Below, piece after piece: positions 40,691 through 50,345 of a stretch of 64,000 bases of DNA; position 1 is the stretch's first letter; every line of letters starts with the position of its first letter. The notes beneath the pieces are model-generated. The model worked only from the letters and a program-made list of their open reading frames with translations. It did not search any database and was not told the origin of the DNA. The DNA is from Forficula auricularia. Lineage: Eukaryota > Arthropoda > Insecta > Dermaptera > Forficulidae. The DNA is taken from positions 520,846-584,845 of the forward strand of contig JALMQS010000818.1 in assembly GCA_024734495.1 (NCBI GenBank). The letters are read 5' to 3'. The position numbers were made by a program, and so were the translations under genes.

Positions 40691-40830
40691 TTTTTGAATT
40701 AAAGTCAACATGAACTGCCGATCGCCAAGTGATATCTGATTAATAATAAAGCGGAATAAACATATTGATATTTCAAATGAATTTGGATAAAGTTTACCAA
40801 CGATCCGTTGCAGTTTATTTGAATTTGGTT
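40691..40830. repeat. Shared terminal block after the minisatellite
   Basis: TTGAATTAAAGTCAACATGA through CCAACGATCCGTTGCAGTTT is the same block found at 21968-22092 and, inverted, at 14628-14685. It marks one end of the element family that carries the 119-bp unit. Confidence 0.75.
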
Positions 40831-40969
40831 AAAAATTAATAATAACTAATTGAAATATTCAGTAAAACACGGGCCATACCCCCAGCATACGGTCATAGTA
40901 AGAAAGCGTAAGGTTACAGCGTTGCATCGTAACATCTATTGAGTCAATAGAAATATTTAAAAAGAAATC

Positions 40970-41180
40970 ACTGAGTTTGTCCTCTGGATGATGCAAATCA
41001 ACATATATATCAAATATAAATATGTATTAAATGAAAGTAATGGAAGGCTGCTCCAGGGGTAGTGAGGAAAGAAAAATTACACATATCCAAATAAGGTGTA
41101 ATTTATTGGAATCCTTTCTCCTTTTCTTTCAAACCGACATTTCAGAGGATTCTTCCCTCCTTCAGGGTTTCAAAGGGGTC
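40970..41180 (-). repeat. Dispersed repeat with hammerhead-like motif
   Basis: 41040-41100 equals the terminal block of the 2135-3890 element. On the minus strand of 41175-41126, CTTTGAAACC, CTGAAG(G), AGG/CCT stem, GAAATGTC and GGTTTGAAAG follow hammerhead order with a 10-bp stem I having one mismatch. The A closing the first core box is replaced by G. Confidence 0.55.
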
Positions 41181-41269
41181 AATGAAAGAAGCAAATAAAA
41201 TCCTTTCTTCCTCTCTGCACAGGAGTGTTTAAAACTTTTTCCTCCTTAGCAGAAGGATAGAAAAACAAT

Positions 41270-41313
41270 TTTATTTATTATGTACTATCATCTGATAGTA
41301 CATAATAAATAAA
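41270..41313. other. Perfect 21-bp stem hairpin
   Basis: TTTATTTATTATGTACTATC (41270-41289) plus one base is exactly mirrored at 41293-41313 around a 2-bp centre. Likely a fold of the surrounding repeat, or a cruciform-prone site. Confidence 0.75.
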
Positions 41314-41487
41314 AATTTCTTTGTTCAATTTGATTATTAATTATTTTGACCGGAAACACTTGCATTGTTTTAAAAAGTTTATGTTTTATATTATTTGATA
41401 AAATTGAATGAATTGTAAGGATACTGTTTGAAAATGATTTTTCTCTTAATTAAAACTCCAGACAAATAAGTTTAATAAAATGAGCCA

Positions 41488-41514
41488 CTGAAGAACGAAA
41501 CGTATGGCGTATTA
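41488..41514 (+). ncRNA. Hammerhead-like core lacking stem II
   Basis: GCCA, CTGAAGA, AC, GAAACGTA, TGGC: stem I (GCCA/TGGC) and both core boxes are present but only two nucleotides stand in place of stem II. Possibly a deletion derivative. Confidence 0.35.
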
Positions 41515-41751
41515 AATGAAAACTTGAATTTAATTTAAAGTCATGTCCAATTCCCTACAATTCCTTTAATTTATTATTCATGGACACGAATAATGAAATA
41601 GTAATTACATATCTTAATTTATTTATTTATTTTATTAATTCAATTAATTAATTTTCAACGGCAAAAGCCTTAACAAGTTGGTTGTACAAATACACAAACA
41701 TCATCCACACCACAATTAAACAGCGAGATACAATGGATAGTTGAGAATATG

Positions 41752-42118
41752 TTTTTTTTTTTTTTTTTTTTAATGATATTGATGAGAGAAGGAGATACAC
41801 CAGAAGGTGGATCCCCTAAAGGCCTGTATGGGCTGGCCCCTCAATCGTGAAAAGAACAGAGTAGAAGGAAAAGAAGCCGGGATCACGAGCCAATCTCAGA
41901 AACTTAGATACAATTCAATATCCAATTTACTAAGGTTTTAGGGGCTTCGAGCAGTGGTAACTTCTCCGCGCGATAAATTCGGTTAAATTTATCTCCCACT
42001 TAATTTTTATTACCAGACCCTATACTTACAGAAAAAATGTCTGGGTATAGCCGGGAATCGAACCCGAGACCTCCGGGTTGCCAGTCAGTTATTCTGACCA
42101 TTACACCACGGGGGCGGA
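41752..42118 (-). mobile_element. tRNA-derived SINE sharing the LINE tail
   Basis: Minus strand. The head at 42117-42041 is tRNA-like (CGCCCCCGTGGTGTAATGG, A-box region; GGTTCGATTCC, perfect B box, 42064-42054). A family-specific body follows, then a tail at about 41870-41770 nearly identical to the 3-prime UTR of the Jockey-like LINE, including AGGCCTTTAGGGG, GGTGTATCTCCTTCTCTCAT, and a poly-A run (T at 41752-41772). It would be transcribed by RNA polymerase III and mobilised by the LINE enzyme. Confidence 0.85.
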
Positions 42119-42159
42119 CATATTTGCATCAAACAGAGGACAATCTGATTGGTTTCAAA

Positions 42160-42600
42160 GAAAATCTTTTCAATTAGAATTCGCTCGGTTAGCAATGTTG
42201 TTGCCGCTTTGAATCGAAGATCGCCGATTGGAGCCTTGCCCGGCTAGGGCTTACCACGAAAGTTGCTCAGTTGGTCTTCCGGGCCATCGGGGTTGAATTC
42301 ATGGTCCCGAGCTTTTTCACGCGCTGCGAGGACCACCGTCGAACTGGCATTCGCGTCCTCCTCAGTCTTTCTGCTCGCTAGGCGTTGCTAGGATCGAGAG
42401 CCATTTTACCGGTTCCACCAGAAAGTGGCGACTTAGCAATGTCCGCTTCGCCAAACCCCGGCTAACTGTCCGAAGCGCCGAGGGATGATCCTCGAGACGT
42501 CGTCATCCTCGGCATCTGACGAGCAGATCGGCCGAGTCTTCCAGCAAAAATAAACAAGCACACCATGTACCAGTATGCGTGTGCCATGGCTGGTAAAATA
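42160..42600 (-). other. GC-rich island of unknown origin, possible exon(s)
   Basis: About 440 bp clearly richer in G+C and CpG than everything around it. On the minus strand an ATG near 42592 in GCCATGG context begins MAHAYWYMVCLFIFAG, hydrophobic like a signal peptide. Another frame has DAEDDDVSRIIPRRFGQLAG, and a third stretch QRLASRKTEEDANASSTVVL runs to NFR before a GTAAGC donor-like site. These pieces are not in one continuous frame. It could be a first exon with CpG island, a decayed gene or a foreign insert. Confidence 0.4.
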
Positions 42601-42957
42601 TGCGGAGAACCTAGAGCTCAGCCCCTTTTATTGTAACTTCTCCTCTCATAGAACTCTACCTCCTTATCCTGAAACACTCATCTCATAGCAATCTCATTAC
42701 TCTTAACAATTTCTCTACATACCATTTCTAAAAATTTCTCTATAATGAAACTTTCTAAAATTCAATGATTTCATCTACCCATGTAATCTCCAGCAGCTCT
42801 GGGAAAAGGAAATTTTTGATGAATCAACAAATTAATAATTAACAAGAAAGTTAATCTTAATGCTAAGAAATTCATGAATTTTGAAATTCAAAAATACCAA
42901 TATATTCTATGAATCGTTAGAAAACGCAATCTAATTAAATACATTTTTCGAAAACTA
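42601..42957. other. AT-rich DNA, nothing recognised
   Basis: Begins with a pyrimidine-rich stretch (CTCCTCTCATAGAAC). No gene or repeat terminus seen. Confidence 0.35.
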
Positions 42958-43170
42958 TTAAGTATTGTAATCGTCCATGGAAAAAGTGATTTATTTGTTT
43001 CGTTTTTTTTCGAAATATCTAAAAAACGCCTGAAACTATTTTGATTAAAAAATTGAACAAAACCATGACGTTTCGGTCTACAAAAAAGCCTAATAACTGA
43101 ACATCGAAAAAATTATATTTTTCGAGAAATTAACTGTTTTGTCAAAATGTTTGTTAGTGCGTACGTAAAT
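42958..43170 (+). repeat. Dispersed repeat A, truncated copy
   Basis: AAGTATTGTAATCGTCCATG, then GCCTGAAACTATTTTGATTA and AACTGTTTTGTCAAAATG, collinear with 30530-30740 and 55885-56065. Confidence 0.75.
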
Positions 43171-43550
43171 TTCTTATAAGAGCTGATTGTATGGATGATG
43201 ATCTAGACAGCAACTACTTAATTAGATTTTAAAAACTAATTATATAGTAATTTAAGCCTAATGTGTTTGTAATTTAAAAAAAACAGCCCTTCTGACATAT
43301 AATTAAAAGTAATCTATTCCATCTCGTGCCTAATAGACGTACCCTTTTGTGATTTTCTTAAATCTATTTCTATCGGCAACTTTAACTCTTATATTCAATT
43401 TGGAAAAGTCATTCTATTGTTCTTCCAAAATTCGAATTATTATATTATTATTATGCGTAGCTTATTTGTTGTTTCTGAGAAAATTAAATATTTAGAAAAG
43501 TATTGAAAAAATTTATTATATTTCGGGTTATTTTCTCATGCCCAGGATTC
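43171..43550. other. AT-rich DNA with a short repeat
   Basis: 43268-43326 is the inverted copy of the block at 21240-21330. Otherwise nothing recognised. Confidence 0.4.
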
Positions 43551-43732
43551 GCATAGCCCCCGTATAAAATTTCGGGCCCGGGGCCCAAAATCTGAGGCAT
43601 ATTATGGAATAATTATGTATTTTTAATGAAGTTGGATAATTTAAAAAAATACCACGGCCGGGTACGGGTCCATGCGAGACCAGGGCCTAGGACCCACGGA
43701 TGCACCTGGACCGCCCCTTGCGGGGGCTATGT
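43551..43732. mobile_element. Small hAT-type MITE
   Basis: Ends GCATAGCCCCCG and, complement, ACATAGCCCCCG. Flanks CAGGATTC (43543-43550) and CAGGAGTC (43733-43740) agree at 7 of 8 positions, fitting an 8-bp hAT duplication. 182 bp, GC-rich at both ends. Confidence 0.7.
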
Positions 43733-44429
43733 CAGGAGTCATTCTGGCTTCAAATTTTAATAGTGTGTTTATTATGCTTTTAATGACTTATATTCCAAGT
43801 TTCGAAGACTTCTTGAATTTTGCATTTGTGAAAGAACTATCTTAAGATCGGAATCGCCCCTGCCTTTTCCTCCACCGGCCAAGCAATTAAGGATGCCTCT
43901 CATTCTGGCGTCCTCACAGCCATAATACACATATCCCCCTATTTATTCCCTTGGAACCGAAACCTTCTACAGTCCTCTAAATCACCCGTGTATTTTCCAC
44001 TACCCAAAGTTCCCCCAGTTTAATTATACAAATATACTATAATTAAATAAAAATTAAATAATCTAATACCTGTATATTCGTCATCATCGTCGATAGTGGG
44101 TTGTGACGCCAAACCTTGTAAACATATAAATAATTACAGATTAACTGTCACAAGATGCAATACTTATGGTATAGAAATGAAAAGACTTTCAAATTTTGAA
44201 GAAAAAATTCGTAAATATTTATATATAATGTCATTTTTAATAAACAATAAAGAATAATTAGTTAAGTTTTAAAGGGTGTCCATAAACTTAACACAGAAAG
44301 ATAAAATACAAATTAATAAAAAAAGAAGTTTCGGCTCATACCATCTAGATGAGAAATTGTTAATGATAATGTTTTTAGTAAAAATCAATTTTCAACCAAC
44401 ATAACTTTAATATTTAAATTTTCCTAATA
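43733..44429. other. Unassigned DNA
   Basis: A short open stretch at 44063-44108 on the minus strand (ASQPTIDDDDEYT) is bounded by AG and GT but does not phase with the esterase exons, so it is not called. No other feature is recognised. Confidence 0.35.
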
Positions 44430-45362
44430 ATATCGACTCCTTGAAGAACCGTTTCTGCCCTTTCTCTGTACTACGGATACTATCATGGTGTCTGTTCAGT
44501 AAAGAAGAAATGAATTATTCCCCTAGAGCCCTCTTTGCTAGAAACACGCGGTTTTCGAAACCTCAGCACCACCCCTTCGTTGTCAAATTGAATAAAAGCC
44601 TAGCCAACGCTTTCGCCAACTCTTTTATCCCTATGACCCCCAGAGAGTGGAACTCACTTCCAGTCACCGCTTCCCCGCAACTTATAACCTTCAGCTGTTT
44701 AAGAACCGCATCCAAAGATACCTTCAACTCCTACCCAGTCCATAAAATCCCCTCTACTTCTCACGATGGAGGAGCCAACCCAGGCCTTTAGGGGATGCAC
44801 CTTTCGGTGTGTCCAGTGGCGGATTAAGACAATATAAGGCCCTAGGCGCAAAAAAAAATTAGGCCCCGGATAACAAAAATGTCTTTGGAAATTAATTAAT
44901 AGGTATTATAAATATAAAACGTAATTTTAATTACTTACATGTAATTTATTAATCTTATTTTTATGTTTCAACAATTTATAATACTATATATTATAATATA
45001 ATAATTATTAACATTATAATTATATGTGTTTTTTTCTAGATTTTTCTTTAGCGAATTTCTCAATAATAAGCTCGCAATTCAAACTATTTAATAGTTCGTC
45101 TTCAATATAAATAGTAGATAAATAATAATTTAACCTATTTTCAGAAATTTTGTTTCTAACGTAGTCATTAAAATTTTTAATATAATTTCGACTTTAGGGA
45201 ATGTTGCTTTTAAATGCAAAGGCTTTTGATATATTTGAGAAATATTCAACTTTTCATTCAATTTTGGGGGCCCCCATATTCGACGGAGCCCTAGTGCGCC
45301 TTGCTTATGAAGCGCCACTGGGTGTATCTCCTTCTCACATCGATATCATTAAAAAAATTTTG
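44430..45362 (+). pseudogene. Jockey-like LINE 3-prime fragment split by a MITE
   Basis: 44441-44791 encodes ARNTRFSKPQHHPFVVKLN and NAFANSFIPMTPREWNSLPV, then the 3-prime UTR block CAGGCCTTTAGGGGATGCAC. The UTR is interrupted at 44813 by the hAT-type MITE and resumes at 45321 (GGTGTATCTCCTTCTCACAT) to an A-rich end. One to two frameshifts. Confidence 0.85.
44814..45320. mobile_element. hAT-type MITE nested in a LINE tail
   Basis: Ends CAGTGGCGGATTAAG and, complement, CAGTGGCGCTTCATAAG. Target duplication GGTGTGTC (44806-44813) / GGTGTATC (45321-45328), 7 of 8. The continuous LINE tail on both sides proves the insertion point. 507 bp, no transposase. Confidence 0.88.
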
Positions 45363-45604
45363 GATTTATGTTTGCACGTCTGTGGTTCCCTTGGTTTCTC
45401 GCGGAGACAAGATCTGCGGGAATCATAGCGTTTCTAGTCTACTTCTTGTAATGGCTTCCAGAATTTTCAAACGATTCTAGACGTTCAGACACTGGTCCAC
45501 ATAGAAATTCCTCTTTAAAAATAGAAGGAAACAAAACTATTATATTTAAAAGCGTTTAATCTTATACAATAAAGTTTATTAAATGTAATTTTAGTTTTTG
45601 AAAA

Positions 45605-45835
45605 TTAAATCATCAAGATGACTTCCTTGGCTGTTGCGACACTATTCCAAACGGGCACGAAAATTTTGAAAAACTTTAGTAGTATTTTCTTTTGAAAATG
45701 GCTTCCGATTCCTTGCTGAATATTCAGCTTCAATTGCCGCAATGTTGTCGGACTATTAGCGTATACCTTGGTTTTATTGTGACCCCATAAAAAGAAGTCT
45801 GCTGGACTTAAATCAGGACTCCTTGGAGGCAGGTT
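45605..45835 (-). pseudogene. DDE transposase C-terminal fragment (left arm)
   Basis: Minus strand encodes LPPRSPDLSPADFFLWGHNK then TKVYANSPTTLRQLKLNIQQ and a short C-terminus, with the last catalytic Asp. The inverted copy at 46050-46285 is damaged by frameshifts. Same family type as 13603 and 53973. Confidence 0.8.
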
Positions 45836-46316
45836 ATCACCCCTCCGTAAAATCAGTTTCTAAAGAAACATATCCCTTATCATGCGCATGCTCTCATTCG
45901 AAGTTTCAAAAATCGCGAAGTTGCAAAAATCGCGATGTTACAATTGAAACACATGGTTTCAGGAGGATGGAGCCACGTGTTACACTTCGAATGAGAGCAT
46001 GCGCATGATAAGGTATATGTTTCCTCAGAAACTGATTTCACGGAGGGGTGACTAACCTGGCCTCCGAGAGTCCGATTTAAGTCCAGCGGACATCTTTGCA
46101 TGGGGACACATAAAAAATAAGATATACGCTAATAATCCGACAACATTCGGTCAATTGAAACTGAATATTCAGCAAGAAAATAAGCCATTTCAAAAGAAAA
46201 TCCTAGTAAAGTTTTTCAAAATCTTCATGCCCATTTGGAAGAGTAATGCAACATCCAAGGAAGTCATCTTGATGATTTAATTTTCAAAAACTAAAATTAC
46301 ATTTAATAAATTAATT

Positions 46317-47906
46317 AAATTAATCTTTAAGAAATTCAAAGATATTTTTTACAAAGCGAAATTTTTGAGAATACTTAGCCGGACTACCGTTTTATTAGAA
46401 CCATTGAGGTCCAGCTGATTCTCCATCCTGAACCAAGAGAGCGAAAAAAGATATGGTCCATCTAGGTGTTACCCGGTATCAATCCGCGTATAGCCCGCAT
46501 GATACCCCACCACGGACCACCTAGATGGACATGGCATCTCAAGTTCTTATATATTACTCCCCCGATTCAGACGCCTTATACAAGTCTATTCTTACATAGA
46601 GAGATGATACAAATTAATTTCGAATTCCGCGGAGTAGATTCGCGAGCAAATCTACTAAACGGAATTTTTAACAAATTATAAATAAATTTGTTTTTCAAGT
46701 ATATTTATACAAATATAGAAATTATCAAATTAATTAAATTAATCTTTAAGAAATTCAAAGATATTTTTTACAAAGCGAAATTTTTGAGAATACTTAGCCG
46801 GACTACCGTTTTATTAGAACCATTGAATATGAAATTATCAAATTAATTAAATTAATCTTTAAGAAATTCAAAGATATTTTTTACAAAGCGAAATTTTTGA
46901 GATACTTCGCTTTGTAAAAATATCTTTGAATTTCTTAAAGATTAATTTAATTAATTTGATAATTTCTATATTTGTATAAATATACTTGAAAAACAAATTT
47001 ATTTATAATTTGTTAAAAATTCCGTTTAGTAGATTTGCTCGCGAATCTACTCCGCGGAATTCGAAATTAATTTGTATCATCTCTCTATGTAAGAATAGAC
47101 TTGTATAAGGCGTCTGAATCGGGGGAGTAATATATAAGAACTTGAGATGCCATGTCCATCTAGGTGGTCCGTGGTGGGGTATCATGCGGGCTATACGCGG
47201 ATTGATACCGGGTAACACCTAGATGGACCATATCTTTTTTCGCTCTCTTGGTTCAGGATGGAGAATCAGCTGGACCTCAATGGTTCTAATAAAACGGTAG
47301 TCCGGCTAAGTATTCTCAAAAATTTCGCTTTGTAAAAAATATCTTTGAATTTCTTAAAGATTAATTTAATTAATTTGATAATTTCTATATTTGTATAAAT
47401 ATACTTGAAAAACAAATTTATTTATAATTTGTTAAAAATTCCGTTTAGTAGATTTGCTCGCGAATCTACTCCGCGGAATTCGAAATTAATTTGTATCATC
47501 TCTCTATGTAAGAATAGACTTGTATAAGGCGTCTGAATCGGGGGAGTAATATATAAGAACTTGAGATGCCATGTCCATCTAGGTGGTCCGTGGTGGGGTA
47601 TCATGCGGGCTATACGCGGATTGATACCGGGTAACACCTAGATGGACCATATCTTTTTTCGCTCTCTTGGTTCAGGATGGAGAATCAGCTGGACCTCAAT
47701 GGTTCTAATAAAACGGTAGTCCGGCTAAGTATTCTCAAAAATTTCGCTTTGTAAAAAATATCTTTGAATTTCTTAAAGATTAATTTAATTAATTTGATAA
47801 TTTCTATATTTGTATAAATATACTTGAAAAACAAATTTATTTATAATTTGTTAAAAATTCCGTTTAGTAGATTTGCTCGCGAATCTACTCCGCGGAATTC
47901 GAAATT
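46317..47906. repeat. 419-bp repeat array with a strongly structured core
   Basis: One forward unit (46317-46819), a partial forward unit (46820-46902), then after an inverted junction two full reverse units and a partial one (period 419: 47003 to 47422). Each full unit contains GTCCATCTAGGTG paired with CACCTAGATGGAC (46456-46468 / 46518-46530) enclosing GGTATCA / TGATACC (46475-46481 / 46500-46506). An identical 71-codon ORF in all three copies follows from copy identity and is not evidence of coding. ACATTTAATAAA flanks the whole block. Confidence 0.85.
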
Positions 47907-47994
47907 AACATTTAATAAACTTTATATTGTATAAGATTATAATTGTTTTGTTTTCTTTTTATTTTCAAAAATGAATTTCTTTCTGGACCACCCT

Positions 47995-50090
47995 TTATAA
48001 TTAGGTGTAGAAACATGATGATAATATTTAATTGAAAATGTCTAATTTAAGTGGTTTTAGCTGAAACTTCTCTTTTGATAAACAACTCAACCACAAAAGC
48101 ACCAAAACCGCAAAATTAATAAAACAAGATGATGATTTTGGTCACTAGGAAAGGAGAGAAACAGTTAAGATGAGTGAAGACCATATGATAGGTTAAGGAA
48201 ATTTGCTATCTTACAATTAAAATCAACTAGTGAACTGAAGGAGACAGAGAGAAAAACTTTAGAATTTTTTAAGCTGTAATGTGATTTAGTCAGAGACAAA
48301 AATTATTAGGCGTTATTTCGATTAAGCTAGTTAAAAAAGAAGGTATATAGCTTGGGTATGAGTGTAAAATGTATACAACAGGAGGAAAATTAGAGACTTT
48401 CGAAATATCGTGCTATAGGATAATGCTCAAAAATTAAATGAATTGGTAGTGTTTTTAATTGGATTAGAGAAAGGAAAGCTTTGTGGAAGAATTTAGTTAA
48501 AAGAAGAGCGCATATTTATGTACATCTTTTAATCTGCTTTACATGGGGTTTTCTTTTATACTTGCAAGCAGTTGAAGCTGCAGAATACATGCTTCCTGTT
48601 GTTTTTTAAAAAGGATTTGACTTAAAAATGCTCAGAAAAAATTGTCTTGAAAAACGCTCGAATGAACAAGCTAGAAGTAGCTAGTAGTCTCCTGCTTTAG
48701 TTGTAGTCAAATTACTCGACACACTAGAGAGATTCCATGGTATTTTTCTGATTGAAAAAAGGGCATAATCAATTGGCCGTTCGATTATAAAATTTGATTT
48801 TTACCCAAGACAGGTGAAGCCTGCTGCATTGAAAAAAAAATGACCCATGTTAAGCAGACAAAAGTTTTTTTCAGTAATTATTGAGAGAGATTTTAGGTTA
48901 GATTCAGATTAAAATATTTTCCCCACATGTAATGGAGAATACTTATTGGATTTGGGATTTTGTTCATATCCGATCAAACTATGAAATATCTTTGATTGTC
49001 ATCTAAATTAGCTAACTGTCAGATAAGTGAAGCAATTACCTAAAGTTAAAGCCAAAAATCGTTTCAATATTTCAGCTATTTTGACCGTTAAGACTAAGTT
49101 GACCACCAGCCAGGTTTAACAGGAGATGAACAAAGACCCTTAAAGAGATAATTAAATTAGCTAAGGAGAGAATTAGATGAAAACCAGCCTTTGAATTGAT
49201 GGCCTATGATGATGGTAATGAAAATGATGTCATCTCCTTTTCTTGTTGGAAGTCTCCATTCACATAGATCTTGGAAGTTAAACCTCGTGTAAAGTTATTT
49301 GTTTTAATAAATTCATCTCATTCTTAGTCGAGTTGTTTGATCCCCACTGAAATTGATTAGAAACGGGGACGGAGATTCTGTAATCTCGAGTAGAATCTCA
49401 ACGAATTAATGGCCACTTTTGGGTGGTTTTGAAATGATAATTTTTTAACAAAGATATTAGGATCTGTTAACTCCGTACCGAATATGTCTTCTTTCCTGGA
49501 TCAGATAAACAAATTGATCGGGTAGAGTTCATCCATCATACGGAATTCGGGCACCCTCTATTTATTTAATGAGCTCAAAAAACATTTTCGTTAATCAGCT
49601 TTATAATTAATCGACTTTGCCTACCTGCCGGGCGGCATGATATTAATTTCCTTTAAGTTTTTGCTCATTGTGTTTAAAAATGTCTAAAACGTGAAAAAAA
49701 ATTTTCGACCATGTTTTTTTCACTCTCTCTCTCTGTGTGGATATCTATGAGCCTGTCTGTTTGGATTCCATTACCAATGATAATTCATGAAAGGAAGTCG
49801 AAGAAAGATCGTTCTTTTGCTAAAAGTTTGTACTTCCAATGCAAAGAAATGATTAGATCTTTTGTCACTCTTGCTTATAACTTCTGACTCAAAAAATGGA
49901 GAAATATTATATTTTAATGATTATTGGGATTTTAAGGCGATGTTATATAGGCATAGATAAACAATTATATAAAAATAAAAACATTTCATTCTGTTAAAAT
50001 ACGAAAACTTTTCTCTATAAAAATAATTAAGACTAAAAACGAGGTAGCCACCTCAGAGCATTGTTTTAAATAAATAAATAAATAAATGAT
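47995..50090. other. Sparse, mostly unassigned DNA with an old LINE remnant
   Basis: At 48375-48520 plus-strand words (LETFEISCYRIML, then RERKALWKNL) correspond to the C-terminal part of the RTE-like LINE at 17189-17800. This is heavily decayed. The remainder shows no ORF, repeat termini or exon-like segment. Confidence 0.45.
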
Positions 50091-50094
50091 ATCA

Positions 50095-50345
50095 AATAAA
50101 AATTAAAAAAATTAATTATAGTTTAAAAAAACTTAAAAACACGCTTTGTCATTAATGCACTAAAAAGTACAAAACAATGTAATAAACATAAAGTCAAAAA
50201 GCTTGGGGCACTTTGTCGAAATTAATTAAAACTACATGCTTCTGCGCCCCACACTTTTTGATTATTACATTATTTTGTACTTTTTAAGAGTGTTTTTTTA
50301 GTTTTTTTTTTAAATATAATTTATTAAACTATAATTTTTAGAGAC
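50095..50345. repeat. Foldback MITE, roughly 95-bp arms
   Basis: AATTATAGTTTAAAAAAACT and AAAAAGTACAAAACAATGTA on the left are mirrored on the right (TACATTATTTTGTACTTTTT). Centre near 50205. No ORF. Confidence 0.7.

Larger units (their letters stand above)
45480..47990. mobile_element. Foldback DDE element interrupted by a repeat array
   Basis: The left arm (about 45490-45900) and right arm (about 46000-46316 plus 47907-47990) are inverted copies running from the terminus through GTTTATTAAATGTAATTTTA and the transposase C-terminal region to the centre near 45945. The right arm is split by the array at 46317-47906; ACATTTAATAAA lies on both sides of that insertion. Arms differ by several per cent. 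Confidence 0.8.

Noticed and set aside
42041..42117. Genuine tRNA gene
   Set aside because: Has A and B boxes but no complete cloverleaf acceptor pairing is evident, and it continues into a SINE body and LINE-type tail.
44063..44108. Possible minus-strand mini-exon (ASQPTIDDDDEYT)
   Set aside because: It is AG/GT bounded, but its end phase would force the next esterase exon into the frame that loses the APEPADTWKG motif, and it does not phase with the 61055-61269 exon either.
45880..46101. ORFs at the centre of the foldback (45823-46101)
   Set aside because: They mirror each other across the palindrome axis and carry no domain; the real coding remnant is the flanking DDE fragment.
46456..46530. 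HDV-like or twister ribozyme in the 419-bp unit
   Set aside because: The nested stems are strong but the conserved core nucleotides of those ribozyme classes could not be matched by eye.
46466..47637. Identical 71-codon ORF present three times (46466, 47003, 47422)
   Set aside because: The identity follows from the repeat units themselves being nearly identical. No protein family is recognised and the frame crosses a perfect nested hairpin, so coding is unlikely.
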